64,000 bases of DNA from Paenibacillus vini (GCF_018403325.1 NZ_BOSL01000007.1:202938-266937), one strand, 5' to 3'; positions 15,337 to 24,257 are shown, numbered from the stretch's first letter. Translations and numbers: made by a program. The notes: a model not told the origin generated them from the sequence alone.

Positions 15337-16026
15337 TTAATCCATTTTTCTAGCGAACATTACCACAAAATTATTGTATTTGTAAATACAATCCGCATCT
15401 GAGAACCCAGCGTCAGTTAGCCATTGTAACTGTTGATCAAGTGTAGACATTCTATCAAGTTTTGTTCTCTCAATGGCAGATGAGATCTCGGTTTGGTCAA
15501 GTCCAGAATTATGAATGTAATTTAGCCAATCCGCTTTGTATAGGTTATCTAAGTACTCGGTGGTTCCGAGCACTTGATCAACATTTATGAATATGCTGCC
15601 TGGGTTCATAATGGAATACAACTTCTGAAATAATTCTTGTTTTTCATTATCGGTCAAGTGGTGTATAGAGAGTGACGATATTACCAAATCAAATTTTTCA
15701 CTGTATTCGAATTGCATGTAGTCACTTGCGAAATACTTAATGTTCGAGTGAACACTGAATCTTGTTTTAGCAATTTCAAGCATACCCTCAGATAGATCAA
15801 TCAGTGTCAGTTTTGACTTGGGGTATTTTTGAAGAATAAAACTGGATAGGAGTCCAGTTCCTGCACCTAAATCCAGGACGGTTGGAGAATCATTCTTTGT
15901 AACAGCTAATGCAGTAGCAGTCGCATAAAGATCTTCAAAGCAAGGGATCAGTTTTTTTCTTTGTTCGTCGTACTTTGAGGATATATTATTAAATTGCTGT
16001 TTTATATCGAACTTGTCATTCTTCAT
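15337..16026 (-). CDS. Class I SAM-dependent methyltransferase
   Basis: A 229-residue methyltransferase: TVLDLGAGTGLLSSFI (motif I), LTLIDLSEGMLEIAKTRF, DLVISSLSIHHLTDNEKQ and a DQVLG region. AAGGGG precedes ATG 16026. It runs against the array direction, so either it was inverted or it arrived independently. Substrate unknown. Confidence 0.8.
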   Translation of the reverse strand: MKNDKFDIKQQFNNISSKYDEQRKKLIPCFEDLYATATALAVTKNDSPTVLDLGAGTGLLSSFILQKYPKSKLTLIDLSEGMLEIAKTRFSVHSNIKYFASDYMQFEYSEKFDLVISSLSIHHLTDNEKQELFQKLYSIMNPGSIFINVDQVLGTTEYLDNLYKADWLNYIHNSGLDQTEISSAIERTKLDRMSTLDQQLQWLTDAGFSDADCIYKYNNFVVMFARKMD

Positions 16027-16184
16027 ATAATCAGCCCCTTACTTATTTTAACTTCATGGTATAGTAAAACTAAATCAATAACCAATATATGTAACCGATA
16101 AAACCGATAGGTTGTATCTATAATAGGTAATCGGCCGGCGAAAATGTGAAATGTGGAAAAGGCATTTTTTTAAGGAGTGGAGAT

Positions 16185-16901
16185 ATGTTTATAGATCTTT
16201 TTAAAAAACTCAACATCACTTTACCTGTTGCATTAGTTGAGGAGTTAGAAACTCAGAAGAAGAAACAGAAGGATCAAATTTTCTTTTTAAGATTAATGGA
16301 AAATGACGAAATAATTGAAGTAGCAGAGTTTATGTCTGAAATTGAGGTTTATCAAGAAATAATTCCTTTATGGACAGATGATAATTCGAACTATATAGGC
16401 TTATATATTCAGGGTGCATGCAAATACAGGATATGTTATATCAATCATGAAGAAACGGATTTATCGCCAGGTTTTAGAAGTATAAGTTCATTTATAACTA
16501 AACTAGAACTGCATCCTAATTTTGATTGGGATGAATTGGAGAAAGACTATCCTTCAGAAATTGAAATTAGTAGTACTGAGATGGATGAAGACCTCAGTTG
16601 TATTGATGAGTTAAACAATTTGATAAGTTCTAACCAACTCGAAAATGATGATATTCGTTGTCAGTATATATTTTCAATCATGGCTTTGACACCAATAAAA
16701 CATCTTGAATCATTAATAAAATATTTAGATGATGAAGATATGTATGTTCAAGAGAGAGCATGTGAGATGATTGGTTATCATAGATACATTCCAGCCAGAG
16801 AAAAGTTATTAGAGGTTTCCAAAAATGGGATGCATAATGGGAAATTAGCAGCCAAAAGAGCATTAGCAAGAATAAGAGAAAAACAAAAAGAAGAGATTTG
16901 A
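16185..16901 (+). CDS. HEAT-repeat-like protein of unknown function
   Basis: A 238-residue acidic protein. The N-terminal two thirds are not recognised; the C-terminal part (LIKYLDDEDMYVQERACEMI, LLEVSKNGMHNGKLAAKRAL) looks like one or two PBS/HEAT-type helical repeats. ATG 16185 follows AAGGAGTGGAG. The next gene starts 3 bases after its stop, indicating a two-gene operon. Paired small acidic proteins of this kind are often immunity proteins, but that is only a guess. Confidence 0.55.
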   Translation: MFIDLFKKLNITLPVALVEELETQKKKQKDQIFFLRLMENDEIIEVAEFMSEIEVYQEIIPLWTDDNSNYIGLYIQGACKYRICYINHEETDLSPGFRSISSFITKLELHPNFDWDELEKDYPSEIEISSTEMDEDLSCIDELNNLISSNQLENDDIRCQYIFSIMALTPIKHLESLIKYLDDEDMYVQERACEMIGYHRYIPAREKLLEVSKNGMHNGKLAAKRALARIREKQKEEI

Positions 16902-16904
16902 AAA

Positions 16905-17252
16905 ATGAAGTTTATCCACGAAGGTTTTGCGTGTGATGTAGATACTTTTTATCATAATCAAGATATTCTAATTAGATTTTATGATAGAACCAGGGAGCAA
17001 GAAGAGAGTGATATTATTAATTTGGTTTTTGTAGATCCTGGTTATGGATATCTGCTTATTAAAAATAAGGGCGAACACTCAGCTCTGTTAAGTGGCTTTT
17101 TAGATGAGGATGTATTTAGTACCGATGAAATAGTTGATGCTGCAATCAGTTTCATTGACAATTTATCTCCTGATTCAAAGAATAAATATATGCCCTATCA
17201 TATAGAAAGATTTAAAAAAACAAGTTTTGTTGAATACAATGGTGAGTATTAA
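16905..17252 (+). CDS. Small acidic protein coupled to the HEAT-like gene
   Basis: A 115-residue acidic protein (VFVDPGYGYLLIKNKG, VDAAISFIDNLSPD) without a recognised family. It begins 3 bases after the preceding stop codon, so the two are almost surely cotranslated. A repeat core follows immediately, placing both genes in a former cassette. Confidence 0.55.
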   Translation: MKFIHEGFACDVDTFYHNQDILIRFYDRTREQEESDIINLVFVDPGYGYLLIKNKGEHSALLSGFLDEDVFSTDEIVDAAISFIDNLSPDSKNKYMPYHIERFKKTSFVEYNGEY

Positions 17253-17362
17253 GCGTATTTACGTTATATAATCATGGAAGCAGCTCAGACAACAAATGAC
17301 CCAGCCTACGATAAGAGCTATCTAACGGCTGGGTCTTTTCGTGCATACAAAGGCGTAAGATG
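17252..17362 (+). repeat. attC-like repeat 11 (decayed ends)
   Basis: GCGTATTTACG resembles the L box region, then TATAATCATGGAAGCAGCTC, the GACCCAGCC.../GGCTGGGTC hairpin and TCGTGCATACAAAGGCGTAA. The R' box reads GTAAGAT without the GTT. It ends the 16185-17252 gene pair. Confidence 0.7.
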
Positions 17363-17415
17363 AAACCTGAGGATAGCATATAAAAATTAAAAATAAAAAA
17401 CTTTTAAAGGAGTAA

Positions 17416-17642
17416 ATGATGAATCCTCCAAAACATATCGTTTCTGCAGCTGCCGTTGTAATTAATGATAAGAATGAATTGCTGCTTATTAAAGGACCAA
17501 GAAGAGGTTGGGAAATGCCTGAAGGACAAGTTGAAATTGGGGAATCCCTTACACAGGCAGCAATCAGAGAAACAAAAGAAGAGTCAGGAATAGACATAGA
17601 AATCATAAAATTCTGTGGGCTTTTTCAGAACACTGGAAATGC
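17416..17642 (+). pseudogene. Nudix hydrolase truncated by a half repeat
   Basis: The first 75 or so residues are a good Nudix domain start: VVINDKNELLLIKGPRRGW and the Nudix box GQVEIGESLTQAAIRETKEE. After GLFQNTGNAV the sequence passes into a repeat half (from 17642), and the open frame continues to 17853 with a basic, non-homologous tail. The C-terminal half of the fold is therefore missing. The gene has AAAGGAG before its ATG but is probably not functional. Confidence 0.75.
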
Positions 17643-17693
17643 AGTTAGGCACATCCGACTTCGTCGGATGTCGTGCATAAGCAACCGTTATCG
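17642..17693 (+). repeat. attC-like repeat 12 (right part)
   Basis: The hairpin ACATCCGACTTCGTCGGATG is followed by TCGTGCATAAGCAACC and the box GTTATCG (17687-17693). It belongs to the GACGTCGT/GTCGG subfamily seen at 8975 and 10220 and cuts through a Nudix gene. Confidence 0.65.
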
Positions 17694-17883
17694 GAAATCC
17701 GGAATAAGAAAAAGTAAAAGAATGCGTAAAAAAGAAAATGCATGGACGTTGAAGCAGCAAACAACGTGCGAGGTAAACCGCCGGATCCGGTTCCGATTTT
17801 CCTTAAGCTTTTTTGGGTTCGTACATACGCCAAAGTTATCAGAAATCGTATGAAAAAATAAAATGCCAAGGAGATTGAACTAT

Positions 17884-18723
17884 ATGAAAGTTGCTTATCT
17901 TGGGCCGAAGGGAACATTTTCTGAAGAAGCGGCCAAACAGTATTTCGAAGAAGATGTGAAATTCTATATGTACGATACAATACCAGATGTAATAGATGCG
18001 GTTGGAGAACATGGGGTAGATAAAGCAATCGTTCCTCTCGAGAATACAATAGAAGGAACAATAAATATGACAATTGACTCCTTATTATCATTTAATAATT
18101 TGTATATCGAAGGAGAATTCACATTACCCGTCTCCTTACAGTTGCTATCCAATATGGAAACGAATCTCTCTGAAATAAAAGAAGTTTGGTCAATCTCCCC
18201 AATATTAACTCAATGTAGGAAATACATTAAAAAGCGTAATGTTAAGAGTTTACAGTATGATAGTTCGGCATCAGCTGCTTTAACATTAAAGAATAGCGGA
18301 AGAATGGATGTGGCAGTGATCGGTTCAAGGTCATTAGCAGATATTTTGAATCTCAAAATAATAGATTGGAATATCCAAGACAATTCTGACAATCAAACAA
18401 GATTTATTATTATTAGTAATAATATGAATAACGAATCCAATTTGAAAAAGACAATGTTTGTAATAACGCCAGGACAAGATCAACCGGGTGTTTTATCTTC
18501 AATATTGAATATATTTACAGCACTATCTATAAATTTGTCATGGATTGAATCGCGACCAACGGCAAGAAAACTTGGGGCTTATAGATTTTTTTTAGAAGCG
18601 AATAATTTTTGTAATGAAACAAGTATTAACAAAGCAATCAAAATTTTAGAAACTTTAGATCATGAAGTGCGAATCTTAGGAAGATATAATACTTTTGAGA
18701 GTAAGTCACACGACACGTGCTGA
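17884..18723 (+). CDS. pheA: Prephenate dehydratase with ACT domain (accessory copy)
   Basis: A 279-residue enzyme converting prephenate to phenylpyruvate. KVAYLGPKGTFSEEAAKQYF opens the catalytic domain, VPLENTIEGTI and NQTRFIII carry the catalytic-site signatures, and a C-terminal ACT domain (PGVLSSILNIFTALSINLSW, IESRPTARKLGAYRFF) would bind phenylalanine as feedback signal. Length is normal. AAGGAG precedes ATG 17884. A biosynthetic gene is unusual in an array of small resistance-type genes. It is A+T-rich like its neighbours, so it is probably an acquired extra copy; a chromosomal pheA is expected elsewhere. Confidence 0.9.
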   Translation: MKVAYLGPKGTFSEEAAKQYFEEDVKFYMYDTIPDVIDAVGEHGVDKAIVPLENTIEGTINMTIDSLLSFNNLYIEGEFTLPVSLQLLSNMETNLSEIKEVWSISPILTQCRKYIKKRNVKSLQYDSSASAALTLKNSGRMDVAVIGSRSLADILNLKIIDWNIQDNSDNQTRFIIISNNMNNESNLKKTMFVITPGQDQPGVLSSILNIFTALSINLSWIESRPTARKLGAYRFFLEANNFCNETSINKAIKILETLDHEVRILGRYNTFESKSHDTC

Positions 18724-18797
18724 AGCATCCTTAAGTCAGCCGGACGTCGTAATCAGAGATGGATAGAAGATACGATGCTTAATTTTAGGGGGATTCG
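18724..18797 (+). other. Degenerate repeat remnant and gene leader
   Basis: CATCCTTAAGTCAGCCGGACGTCGTAATCAG resembles the right arm of repeat 5 (CCTTAAGTCGGTGAGACGTCGT) in shortened segments such as CCTTAAGTC and GACGTCGT. The boxes are not recognisable. AGGGGGA near 18790 serves the next gene. Confidence 0.45.
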
Positions 18798-19307
18798 ATG
18801 GAAATTAAAAATTCAAATATTCAGATCGAAGTTCACCGGGCAACAGAAGAGGATAGTCAGGTCATCCTTGATCTTTGGAGAGGATCTGCTGAATGGTTAC
18901 AATTAAAAGGAATTAATCAATGGAATCCGGATGATTTTAATATTAATCAAGTTCATGAATGCTTCAGCAAAGGGTATGAGTTTTATTTAGCTCGATTGAA
19001 TGAAGAAGTCGTAGGAACAATATATATTTGTTGGTCGAATCCTGTTTTATGGGGAGAACTTGATAATAACGAATCAGGATATATACATAGATTTGCGGTA
19101 AATAGAAACCATATCTCGAGGGGAATAGGAAGACAATTAATTACTTGGGCTGAAGATTATATTAGGGGTTCAGGTAAGGGCATTAGACTTGATTGTATGG
19201 CTGAGAATGCTAGATTGAACCAATATTATCTTGATCTCGGATATAAACATATAAAACTCTTAAATTGGAGTAACGGGTGGAAAATTAATTTATATGAGAA
19301 GAAGTGA
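18798..19307 (+). CDS. GNAT family N-acetyltransferase
   Basis: A 169-residue acetyltransferase: EVHRATEEDSQVILDLWRG at the N-terminus, IHRFAVNRNHISRGIGRQLI (acetyl-CoA loop), RLDCMAENARLNQYYLDLG and GYKHIKLLNW near the end. AGGGGGA lies 8 bases before the ATG. The substrate is unknown. Confidence 0.85.
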   Translation: MEIKNSNIQIEVHRATEEDSQVILDLWRGSAEWLQLKGINQWNPDDFNINQVHECFSKGYEFYLARLNEEVVGTIYICWSNPVLWGELDNNESGYIHRFAVNRNHISRGIGRQLITWAEDYIRGSGKGIRLDCMAENARLNQYYLDLGYKHIKLLNWSNGWKINLYEKK

Positions 19308-19343
19308 TGATAGTAAATAACAGATTGCTCGAGGAGGATCAAC

Positions 19344-20144
19344 TTGAACCATATTGGACAGGGTAGGACGGCTGATATTTTCGAATATAAAGATGATAAA
19401 ATCATAAAGCTTTATAAGAAGGATTTTCCAGAGGATGCCATAAATCAAGAATTTCTTATCAGTAACTTCGCTTATTCTCTTGGTATTCATACTCCCCAAC
19501 CGTTCGAATTAAAGGACATCAACGGTAGGCAGGGTATTATTTTTCAACGTATATCTGGTTTAACTTTACTAAAAATGATGACTATTAGGCCTTGGTCCAT
19601 CAATAAACTTTCCAGGACATTAGCGACATTACATTCTGAATTGCATACTCATGATGCGGCTGGAGCACTTAGAAAACAGAAGTTAGTACTTAGTGGAAAC
19701 ATAAAAGCTACTCCACTCCTTGCAGAAGAAGAGAAAGAGAAAATAATCAATTATTTAGAAAGTCTACCTGACGATAATAAGCTTTGTCATGGTGATTTTC
19801 ATCCGGATAATGTGCTATTTGACGGTGATCATTGGATTGTTGATTGGATGACTGGAATGTCAGGTAATCCCGCTGGTGATGTAGCTAGGACTGTTCTTCT
19901 TTTCAGCCTTGGTTCGATGCCAGATGGTACTCCCGGTATAATTAAAACTATCGTTAATTTTCTAAGGAATAGGATGAAGTCTGAATACATAAAGAAATAC
20001 CTCAATATTACGGGAAAAGATTTCTCTGAAATTGATAAATGGGTTTTACCTATAGCTGCAGCAAGATTAGTAGAGTGGATCCCTAAAGATGAACAAGACG
20101 GATTATTAACCTTAATAAAGGATCGATTGAGGGCGATTTCTTAG
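19344..20144 (+). CDS. Aminoglycoside phosphotransferase-fold kinase
   Basis: A 266-residue APH/choline-kinase-fold protein: IGQGRTADIFEYKDDKIIKLY forms the nucleotide loop and Lys, LCHGDFHPDNVLFDGDHWIV the Brenner motif with catalytic Asp, and DWMTGMSGNP the metal Asp. It would phosphorylate a small molecule such as an antibiotic or sugar. TTG 19344 follows GAGGAGGATCAAC. Confidence 0.8.
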   Translation: MNHIGQGRTADIFEYKDDKIIKLYKKDFPEDAINQEFLISNFAYSLGIHTPQPFELKDINGRQGIIFQRISGLTLLKMMTIRPWSINKLSRTLATLHSELHTHDAAGALRKQKLVLSGNIKATPLLAEEEKEKIINYLESLPDDNKLCHGDFHPDNVLFDGDHWIVDWMTGMSGNPAGDVARTVLLFSLGSMPDGTPGIIKTIVNFLRNRMKSEYIKKYLNITGKDFSEIDKWVLPIAAARLVEWIPKDEQDGLLTLIKDRLRAIS

Positions 20145-20207
20145 AAAGGCGCTACTGCGTTTAAGAAAGCAGGGAAACAACACTCAACTAGAGGAGAGAG
20201 AGCACAT

Positions 20208-21263
20208 ATGGGCAAAAAGAAAAAAACCTTACCGAAAAATTTTGATGAGCTTATTGATGCAGGCGATATATCAGCATTAAAAGAGGTATTTACCAAATGC
20301 GAACTGGATGCCCGTGGCGGTTATAGTAAATCAACAGCCTTGAGCTTTTACCAAGTACCGAATGAATTGGTTAGCTGGCTCGTGGAACAGGGTGCAGATA
20401 TAAATGCGAGAGATAATTACGGAGCAACGCCTTTGCACAAACATGCAATGAGTTGGTGTGGTAATACGGAGCTGCTGCTTGATTTGGGTGCGGATATAGA
20501 AGCCGTTGATTATCAAAACGAGACCCCCCTATTTGCCGCAGCAGGTTCTTTTAAACCAAAAGCGGTTCTCACCTTGGTTACTAAAGGAGCAAATATTGGC
20601 GCAAAAAATAAGATGGGCAAAACTCCATTAGAAAAAGCTTTGGCAATGTGCAGGAACGCTGATATTGTCAATGTGGCGGAAGTTGCCGATATTTTGCTTA
20701 AAGCTGGAACAACCATTACACAGGAAATGAAAGACTCTGTAAAACGAATCGGAAACGACTTTGAGTTTCACAGAGAAGGCTTTAATAAGGAATATTTAAA
20801 ACAAACCGATGAGGCACTTTTACGGCTATATGAGCTATTTGATGTTCCACCAGTCGAAAAGCGGAAGACTCACGACGGGGCCTCCCCAATAACAGTGTCA
20901 ACAACGGGATGGCAGGCACAACATAATGAACTCTGGAATTTACTTATTCCTTCAAAAGGACATGCAAAAACCGTCCAGGGTGAAGTTATCCGGATCACCG
21001 GTAAAGTGTCATATGAAATTTTGGATAATGGCGGTATTAATTGGGATAACCAATTTCGTAAAATGCTCAATAGTTTGATACATTACTTTAGTTTGGGTAC
21101 ACCATTAAAACCTGCTTTACTTCAGGAGGCAGCAACATTAGCTAAAGAGCTACATAACGGAAATGGTAATGATGAACCTGCGAGACTGTGCAAACTGGCG
21201 GTAAGTTGGGTACTCAGCAATCCGAATCCTATTGCTATGGAACAGCCTGAATATAAGCGATAA
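20208..21263 (+). CDS. Ankyrin-repeat protein
   Basis: A 351-residue protein. Residues about 25-165 form four or five ankyrin repeats (NARDNYGATPLHKHAMSW, EAVDYQNETPLFAAAGSF, GAKNKMGKTPLEKALAM). The C-terminal half (WQAQHNELWNLLIPSKGHAK onward) is a separate domain also found beyond ankyrin repeats in other bacteria; its function is unknown. GAGGAGAGAGAG precedes the ATG. It ends directly at a repeat hairpin. Confidence 0.75.
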   Translation: MGKKKKTLPKNFDELIDAGDISALKEVFTKCELDARGGYSKSTALSFYQVPNELVSWLVEQGADINARDNYGATPLHKHAMSWCGNTELLLDLGADIEAVDYQNETPLFAAAGSFKPKAVLTLVTKGANIGAKNKMGKTPLEKALAMCRNADIVNVAEVADILLKAGTTITQEMKDSVKRIGNDFEFHREGFNKEYLKQTDEALLRLYELFDVPPVEKRKTHDGASPITVSTTGWQAQHNELWNLLIPSKGHAKTVQGEVIRITGKVSYEILDNGGINWDNQFRKMLNSLIHYFSLGTPLKPALLQEAATLAKELHNGNGNDEPARLCKLAVSWVLSNPNPIAMEQPEYKR

Positions 21264-21265
21264 AC

Positions 21266-21313
21266 AAATACCCCAGCCTATGATAGGAGCTATCAAGGCT
21301 GGGGTACCAATCG
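21266..21313 (+). repeat. attC-like repeat 13 (second hairpin only)
   Basis: TACCCCAGCC.../GGCTGGGGTA with the inner ATGATAGGAGCTATCAAG is the second hairpin of the repeat core with compensatory base changes. The outer arms are lost. It probably now works as a bidirectional terminator between convergent genes. Confidence 0.65.
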
Positions 21314-21320
21314 TTTGAAA

Positions 21321-21704
21321 TTATTGTCTTATAACAAGAATGTCTCTAGGTGGTCTACCTGTGCTTTGGATTTCAGCGATCTCCGAGTTAGTAAGATTGC
21401 GGCCAACTAATATGAACGAAGATGTGACGTTATTGAAGTTGAAATTGCCTAAGTTAGCTACATTTTGACTGCCCCGGAACACGCGGAAGGACCCTTGAAA
21501 GTTAGTACCCGAAAACAGTACCAGTGTTACTTGGGAACTTTGCACATTGTTTCTGAGCCTGAAGCTTGACAGCGCGTTGTTAAACCGGAACGCTCCAAGA
21601 TCACGAACTGCGACCCCACCGCGTCTAAAGAGAATCCGACGACCCGTAAAATTGGTACCTGACCATAAAGCAAGACGCACATCACTGTTTGCCAAATATA
21701 TCAC
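21321..21704 (-). CDS. Beta/gamma-crystallin-like protein
   Basis: A 127-residue protein made of two similar Greek-key units: VRLALWSGTNFTGRRILFRR ... FRFNNALSSFRL and VTLVLFSGTNFQGSFRVFRG ... FNFNNVTSSFIL. The spacing of the aromatic/Gly turn and the N-N-x-x-SSF strand follows microbial beta/gamma-crystallins, which often bind calcium between paired motifs. No signal peptide. AAAGGAG lies upstream of the ATG. It is transcribed against the array. Confidence 0.7.
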   Translation of the reverse strand: MIYLANSDVRLALWSGTNFTGRRILFRRGGVAVRDLGAFRFNNALSSFRLRNNVQSSQVTLVLFSGTNFQGSFRVFRGSQNVANLGNFNFNNVTSSFILVGRNLTNSEIAEIQSTGRPPRDILVIRQ

Positions 21705-22013
21705 TCCTTTTCAAAGGTTGATATAGCATATTGCAGTTTCTAAGAATCGGTGTAGACAAATAGAGCAGGGTGATAGTTTGATTTTTTTATTGGAAGAATA
21801 ATGAATGAGGATAGATGTGGCATTGGATTCTGATTATGAATTTATCATTAATAGAGATAGGCACGTTACTCAGCATACGAGGGTTCTCAACATTTTTATA
21901 GGAAACTGGGGTACAAAGATATAGGCTGTTTGTTACAAAAGAATGATCCCTAGGAAGTGATACTGTCTAAGGAGCTTTAATGGTTTAATAAAAATTTAAT
22001 TCATGCTTCAAGG
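21705..22013. other. Gap with a possible acetyltransferase remnant
   Basis: No complete gene. Around 21840-21945 a + strand passage reads approximately as HVTQHTRVLNIFIG ... KLGYKDIGCLLQK across frame breaks, which resembles the end of a GNAT domain. The evidence is weak. Confidence 0.35.
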
Positions 22014-22132
22014 CTGTAACACCGTGATTATCAGTTGTATAATCATGGAAGAGGCTCAGACAACAAGCGCACCTGCCTAAGATAATAGCTATCAAGGGTA
22101 GGTGTGTTTTGTTGCATGAAGGGTGGTTAATA
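22014..22132 (+). repeat. attC-like repeat 14 (partly decayed)
   Basis: GCTGTAACACCGTGATTATC is a worn left half, then ATAATCATGGAAGAGGCTCA, GACAACAAGCGCACCTGCC and the paired GGTAGGTGTGTTTT form the core and second hairpin. The right box may be GTTAATA at 22126-22132, immediately before the methyltransferase start. The hairpin sequence differs from repeat 2 yet stays paired. Confidence 0.65.
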
Positions 22133-22133
22133 G

Positions 22134-22907
22134 ATGCCGATCGATTTTCATGACAGTAGAAATCAATCAACGTATACAACTCGTGTAGCCGAAGAACAAT
22201 GGCTGCGGACCATTGAAGAATATGTTGATTTCAAAGGAAAACATGTACTTGACGTTGGTTGTGGCGGAGGTATTTACTCCAAAGCATTTGCTTTGTCAGG
22301 CGCAGCGCATGTTACAGCAATGGATTTTTCCGTGGAAATGTTAAAAGGTGCGAAAGAAAATTGTAAAGATGTAAATAATATCAGTTTTATACAAGGGAGT
22401 GCCCTAGATACAAATTTAAAGGAGCAGCAATTTGACATTTTGTTAGAACGAGCATTAATTCATCACATTGCTGATCTTACGGCATGTTTCCAAGAAGCCA
22501 ACAGAGTGCTTAAACCAAATGGAAGATTTATTATTCAAGATCGCACACCGGAAGATTGTGCCCTTCCAGGAAGTGAGACGCATATCAGAGGTTACTTTTT
22601 TGAAAAGCATCCTAAATTAATTGAAAAAGAGAGCATTAGGCGCTACTCCAGTCATAAAGTTAAAACAGTATTAGAACAAACAGGGTTCCATAGGATAATA
22701 GAATTACAATACTGGGAAACAAGAAAAACTTACAATGATTTTGACCAACTAAGAGATGATTTATTAAACAGAACCGGACGGTCCATATTGCATGAATTGA
22801 CAGATGATGAATTAATGGATCTGGTTAAATTCATAGAAACTAAAATAGGTCACTTGCAACATATAAATGAAAGAGATAGATGGACTTTATGGATCGAAGA
22901 GAAGTGA
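22134..22907 (+). CDS. Class I SAM-dependent methyltransferase
   Basis: A 257-residue methyltransferase: HVLDVGCGGGIYSKAFALSG (motif I), VTAMDFSVEMLKGAKENC, FDILLERALIHHI and ANRVLKPNGRFIIQDRTP. This is the UbiE/type-11 pattern; the target is unknown. The ATG at 22134 sits only a base or so after the possible right box of repeat 14, with AGGGTGG as ribosome site. Confidence 0.85.
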   Translation: MPIDFHDSRNQSTYTTRVAEEQWLRTIEEYVDFKGKHVLDVGCGGGIYSKAFALSGAAHVTAMDFSVEMLKGAKENCKDVNNISFIQGSALDTNLKEQQFDILLERALIHHIADLTACFQEANRVLKPNGRFIIQDRTPEDCALPGSETHIRGYFFEKHPKLIEKESIRRYSSHKVKTVLEQTGFHRIIELQYWETRKTYNDFDQLRDDLLNRTGRSILHELTDDELMDLVKFIETKIGHLQHINERDRWTLWIEEK

Positions 22908-22940
22908 AGTCGCATTGATCTATAATTGGAGGAATTTCCA

Positions 22941-23729
22941 ATGCAGTATGAATGGTTAGGGAGTCACCAGCCATATCTTGATGAAGCCAATATAGAAACG
23001 ATCGGTAACATACATATAGGTGCATTTGGCGGCAGTACTAGCAGTGGTGCAAATAATAATGAAGATGCGCTATTTGTATTACAAGATGAAGGTGAATCGT
23101 GGACTTTTTCGGCTTTGTTAGATGCTCACAACAGTTCACAAAGTGCTGAACTAATTATCGAGCTACTTAAAACGAACAAAAATGATTTAATCAACGTATG
23201 TAGTTCCGATAGTGCCTTCCTAGAGTTAGAACCCTTTTTTCTTAAATTATTTACAGATTCTGATTTTAAAAAAAAGTGTAAAAACGTAACCGGGGAGACA
23301 TCGTGCTTGTTTTGTTTTCAGCGCGGAGAGTTTTTATGGTGGTTTTCTATCGGGGATTGTATGGCATTTTTGTTTCATCCTGATTTAGTAAAATTCAAAC
23401 AGTACGGACTAAATCAGAGGCAGTTTTTTGAGTGGATCGGACAAGTGAATACTTTTGATCTATCCGTTCCTTGTTATACGGTTGGGAGAAGGCAATTGAG
23501 AAAGGGAACAAACTATATTTTACTTCTGACAGATGGAGTAATGGATACCACGGATGAATTGTTTACTGATCCTCATAATTTATACGACACTATTGTCCAA
23601 GCGGATCATCTGCAAAAGGGTTTAAGAACAATCCTGGATCAATTGAAAAATCAGGGTGCGAGAGACAGCGCAACTATAGTCTGCTGGGAGTTTTTTAATG
23701 ATAAGCAGGGGCAGCAACCATCAGATTAA
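22941..23729 (+). CDS. PP2C-like Ser/Thr phosphatase
   Basis: A 262-residue protein with PP2C features: GGSTSSGANNNEDALFVLQD (metal-binding Glu-Asp), a shifted FSALLDAHNSSQSAELI where most PP2Cs have DGHGG, WFSIGDCMAFLF (GDSR position) and LLLTDGVMDTTDELF. The missing DGHGG glycines suggest altered metal binding or a degenerate enzyme. GGAGG precedes ATG 22941. It follows the methyltransferase closely and may share its transcript. Confidence 0.7.
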   Translation: MQYEWLGSHQPYLDEANIETIGNIHIGAFGGSTSSGANNNEDALFVLQDEGESWTFSALLDAHNSSQSAELIIELLKTNKNDLINVCSSDSAFLELEPFFLKLFTDSDFKKKCKNVTGETSCLFCFQRGEFLWWFSIGDCMAFLFHPDLVKFKQYGLNQRQFFEWIGQVNTFDLSVPCYTVGRRQLRKGTNYILLLTDGVMDTTDELFTDPHNLYDTIVQADHLQKGLRTILDQLKNQGARDSATIVCWEFFNDKQGQQPSD

Positions 23730-23777
23730 TCGAATCGTTATAAGTACTAGGCGCCAAAAATTCGAAAGAGGTATACT

Positions 23778-24257
23778 ATGTTTTCAAAATTGATTAACCT
23801 GATCCCAAGAGATTGGCTTGTTACTATGTATAAACACATGCCGTTTACCGGTTTAAAGAATTGGATTGTTTATCGTGCGCAGCATAAGTTTTTAGTTGCA
23901 GTATTGGCGATAATTACAAATGAAAAAGGACAAATTCTACTGCTTAAACATGAATATAGAGAACAACCATGGGGAATCCCTGGTGGCTGGATGGAATTAG
24001 AAAGTCCTGAAGATGGTTTGGAGAGAGAAATCAGTGAGGAAACAGGACTTAAAGTACAAATTACTGGACTAGCAAAAGCGATATATGGGACAAGACCGAA
24101 TCGAGTCGATCTATTATTTAAAGGGAAGATCCTCGAGGGAACCTTTAAACCGAGTTCGGAAATATCCGAAATTTGTTATTGTGAAGTAGATCATTGGCCA
24201 GTGGGATTGCCGGCTGAACAAATAAAGTTAATAAAAGAAATACTAAGTGATGGTTAA
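23778..24257 (+). CDS. Nudix hydrolase
   Basis: A 159-residue protein: VLAIITNEKGQILLLKHEYR, WGIPGGWMELESPEDGLERE and ISEETGL make a complete Nudix box, with an N-terminal extension of about 40 residues. It hydrolyses a nucleoside-diphosphate derivative of unknown identity. Its stop precedes the next start by 25 bases. Confidence 0.85.
   Translation: MFSKLINLIPRDWLVTMYKHMPFTGLKNWIVYRAQHKFLVAVLAIITNEKGQILLLKHEYREQPWGIPGGWMELESPEDGLEREISEETGLKVQITGLAKAIYGTRPNRVDLLFKGKILEGTFKPSSEISEICYCEVDHWPVGLPAEQIKLIKEILSDG

Noticed and set aside
17642-17853. C-terminal extension of the Nudix protein as a real domain
   Set aside because: The frame passes through a repeat half site and then gives a basic sequence with no similarity to Nudix folds, so it is read-through after truncation.
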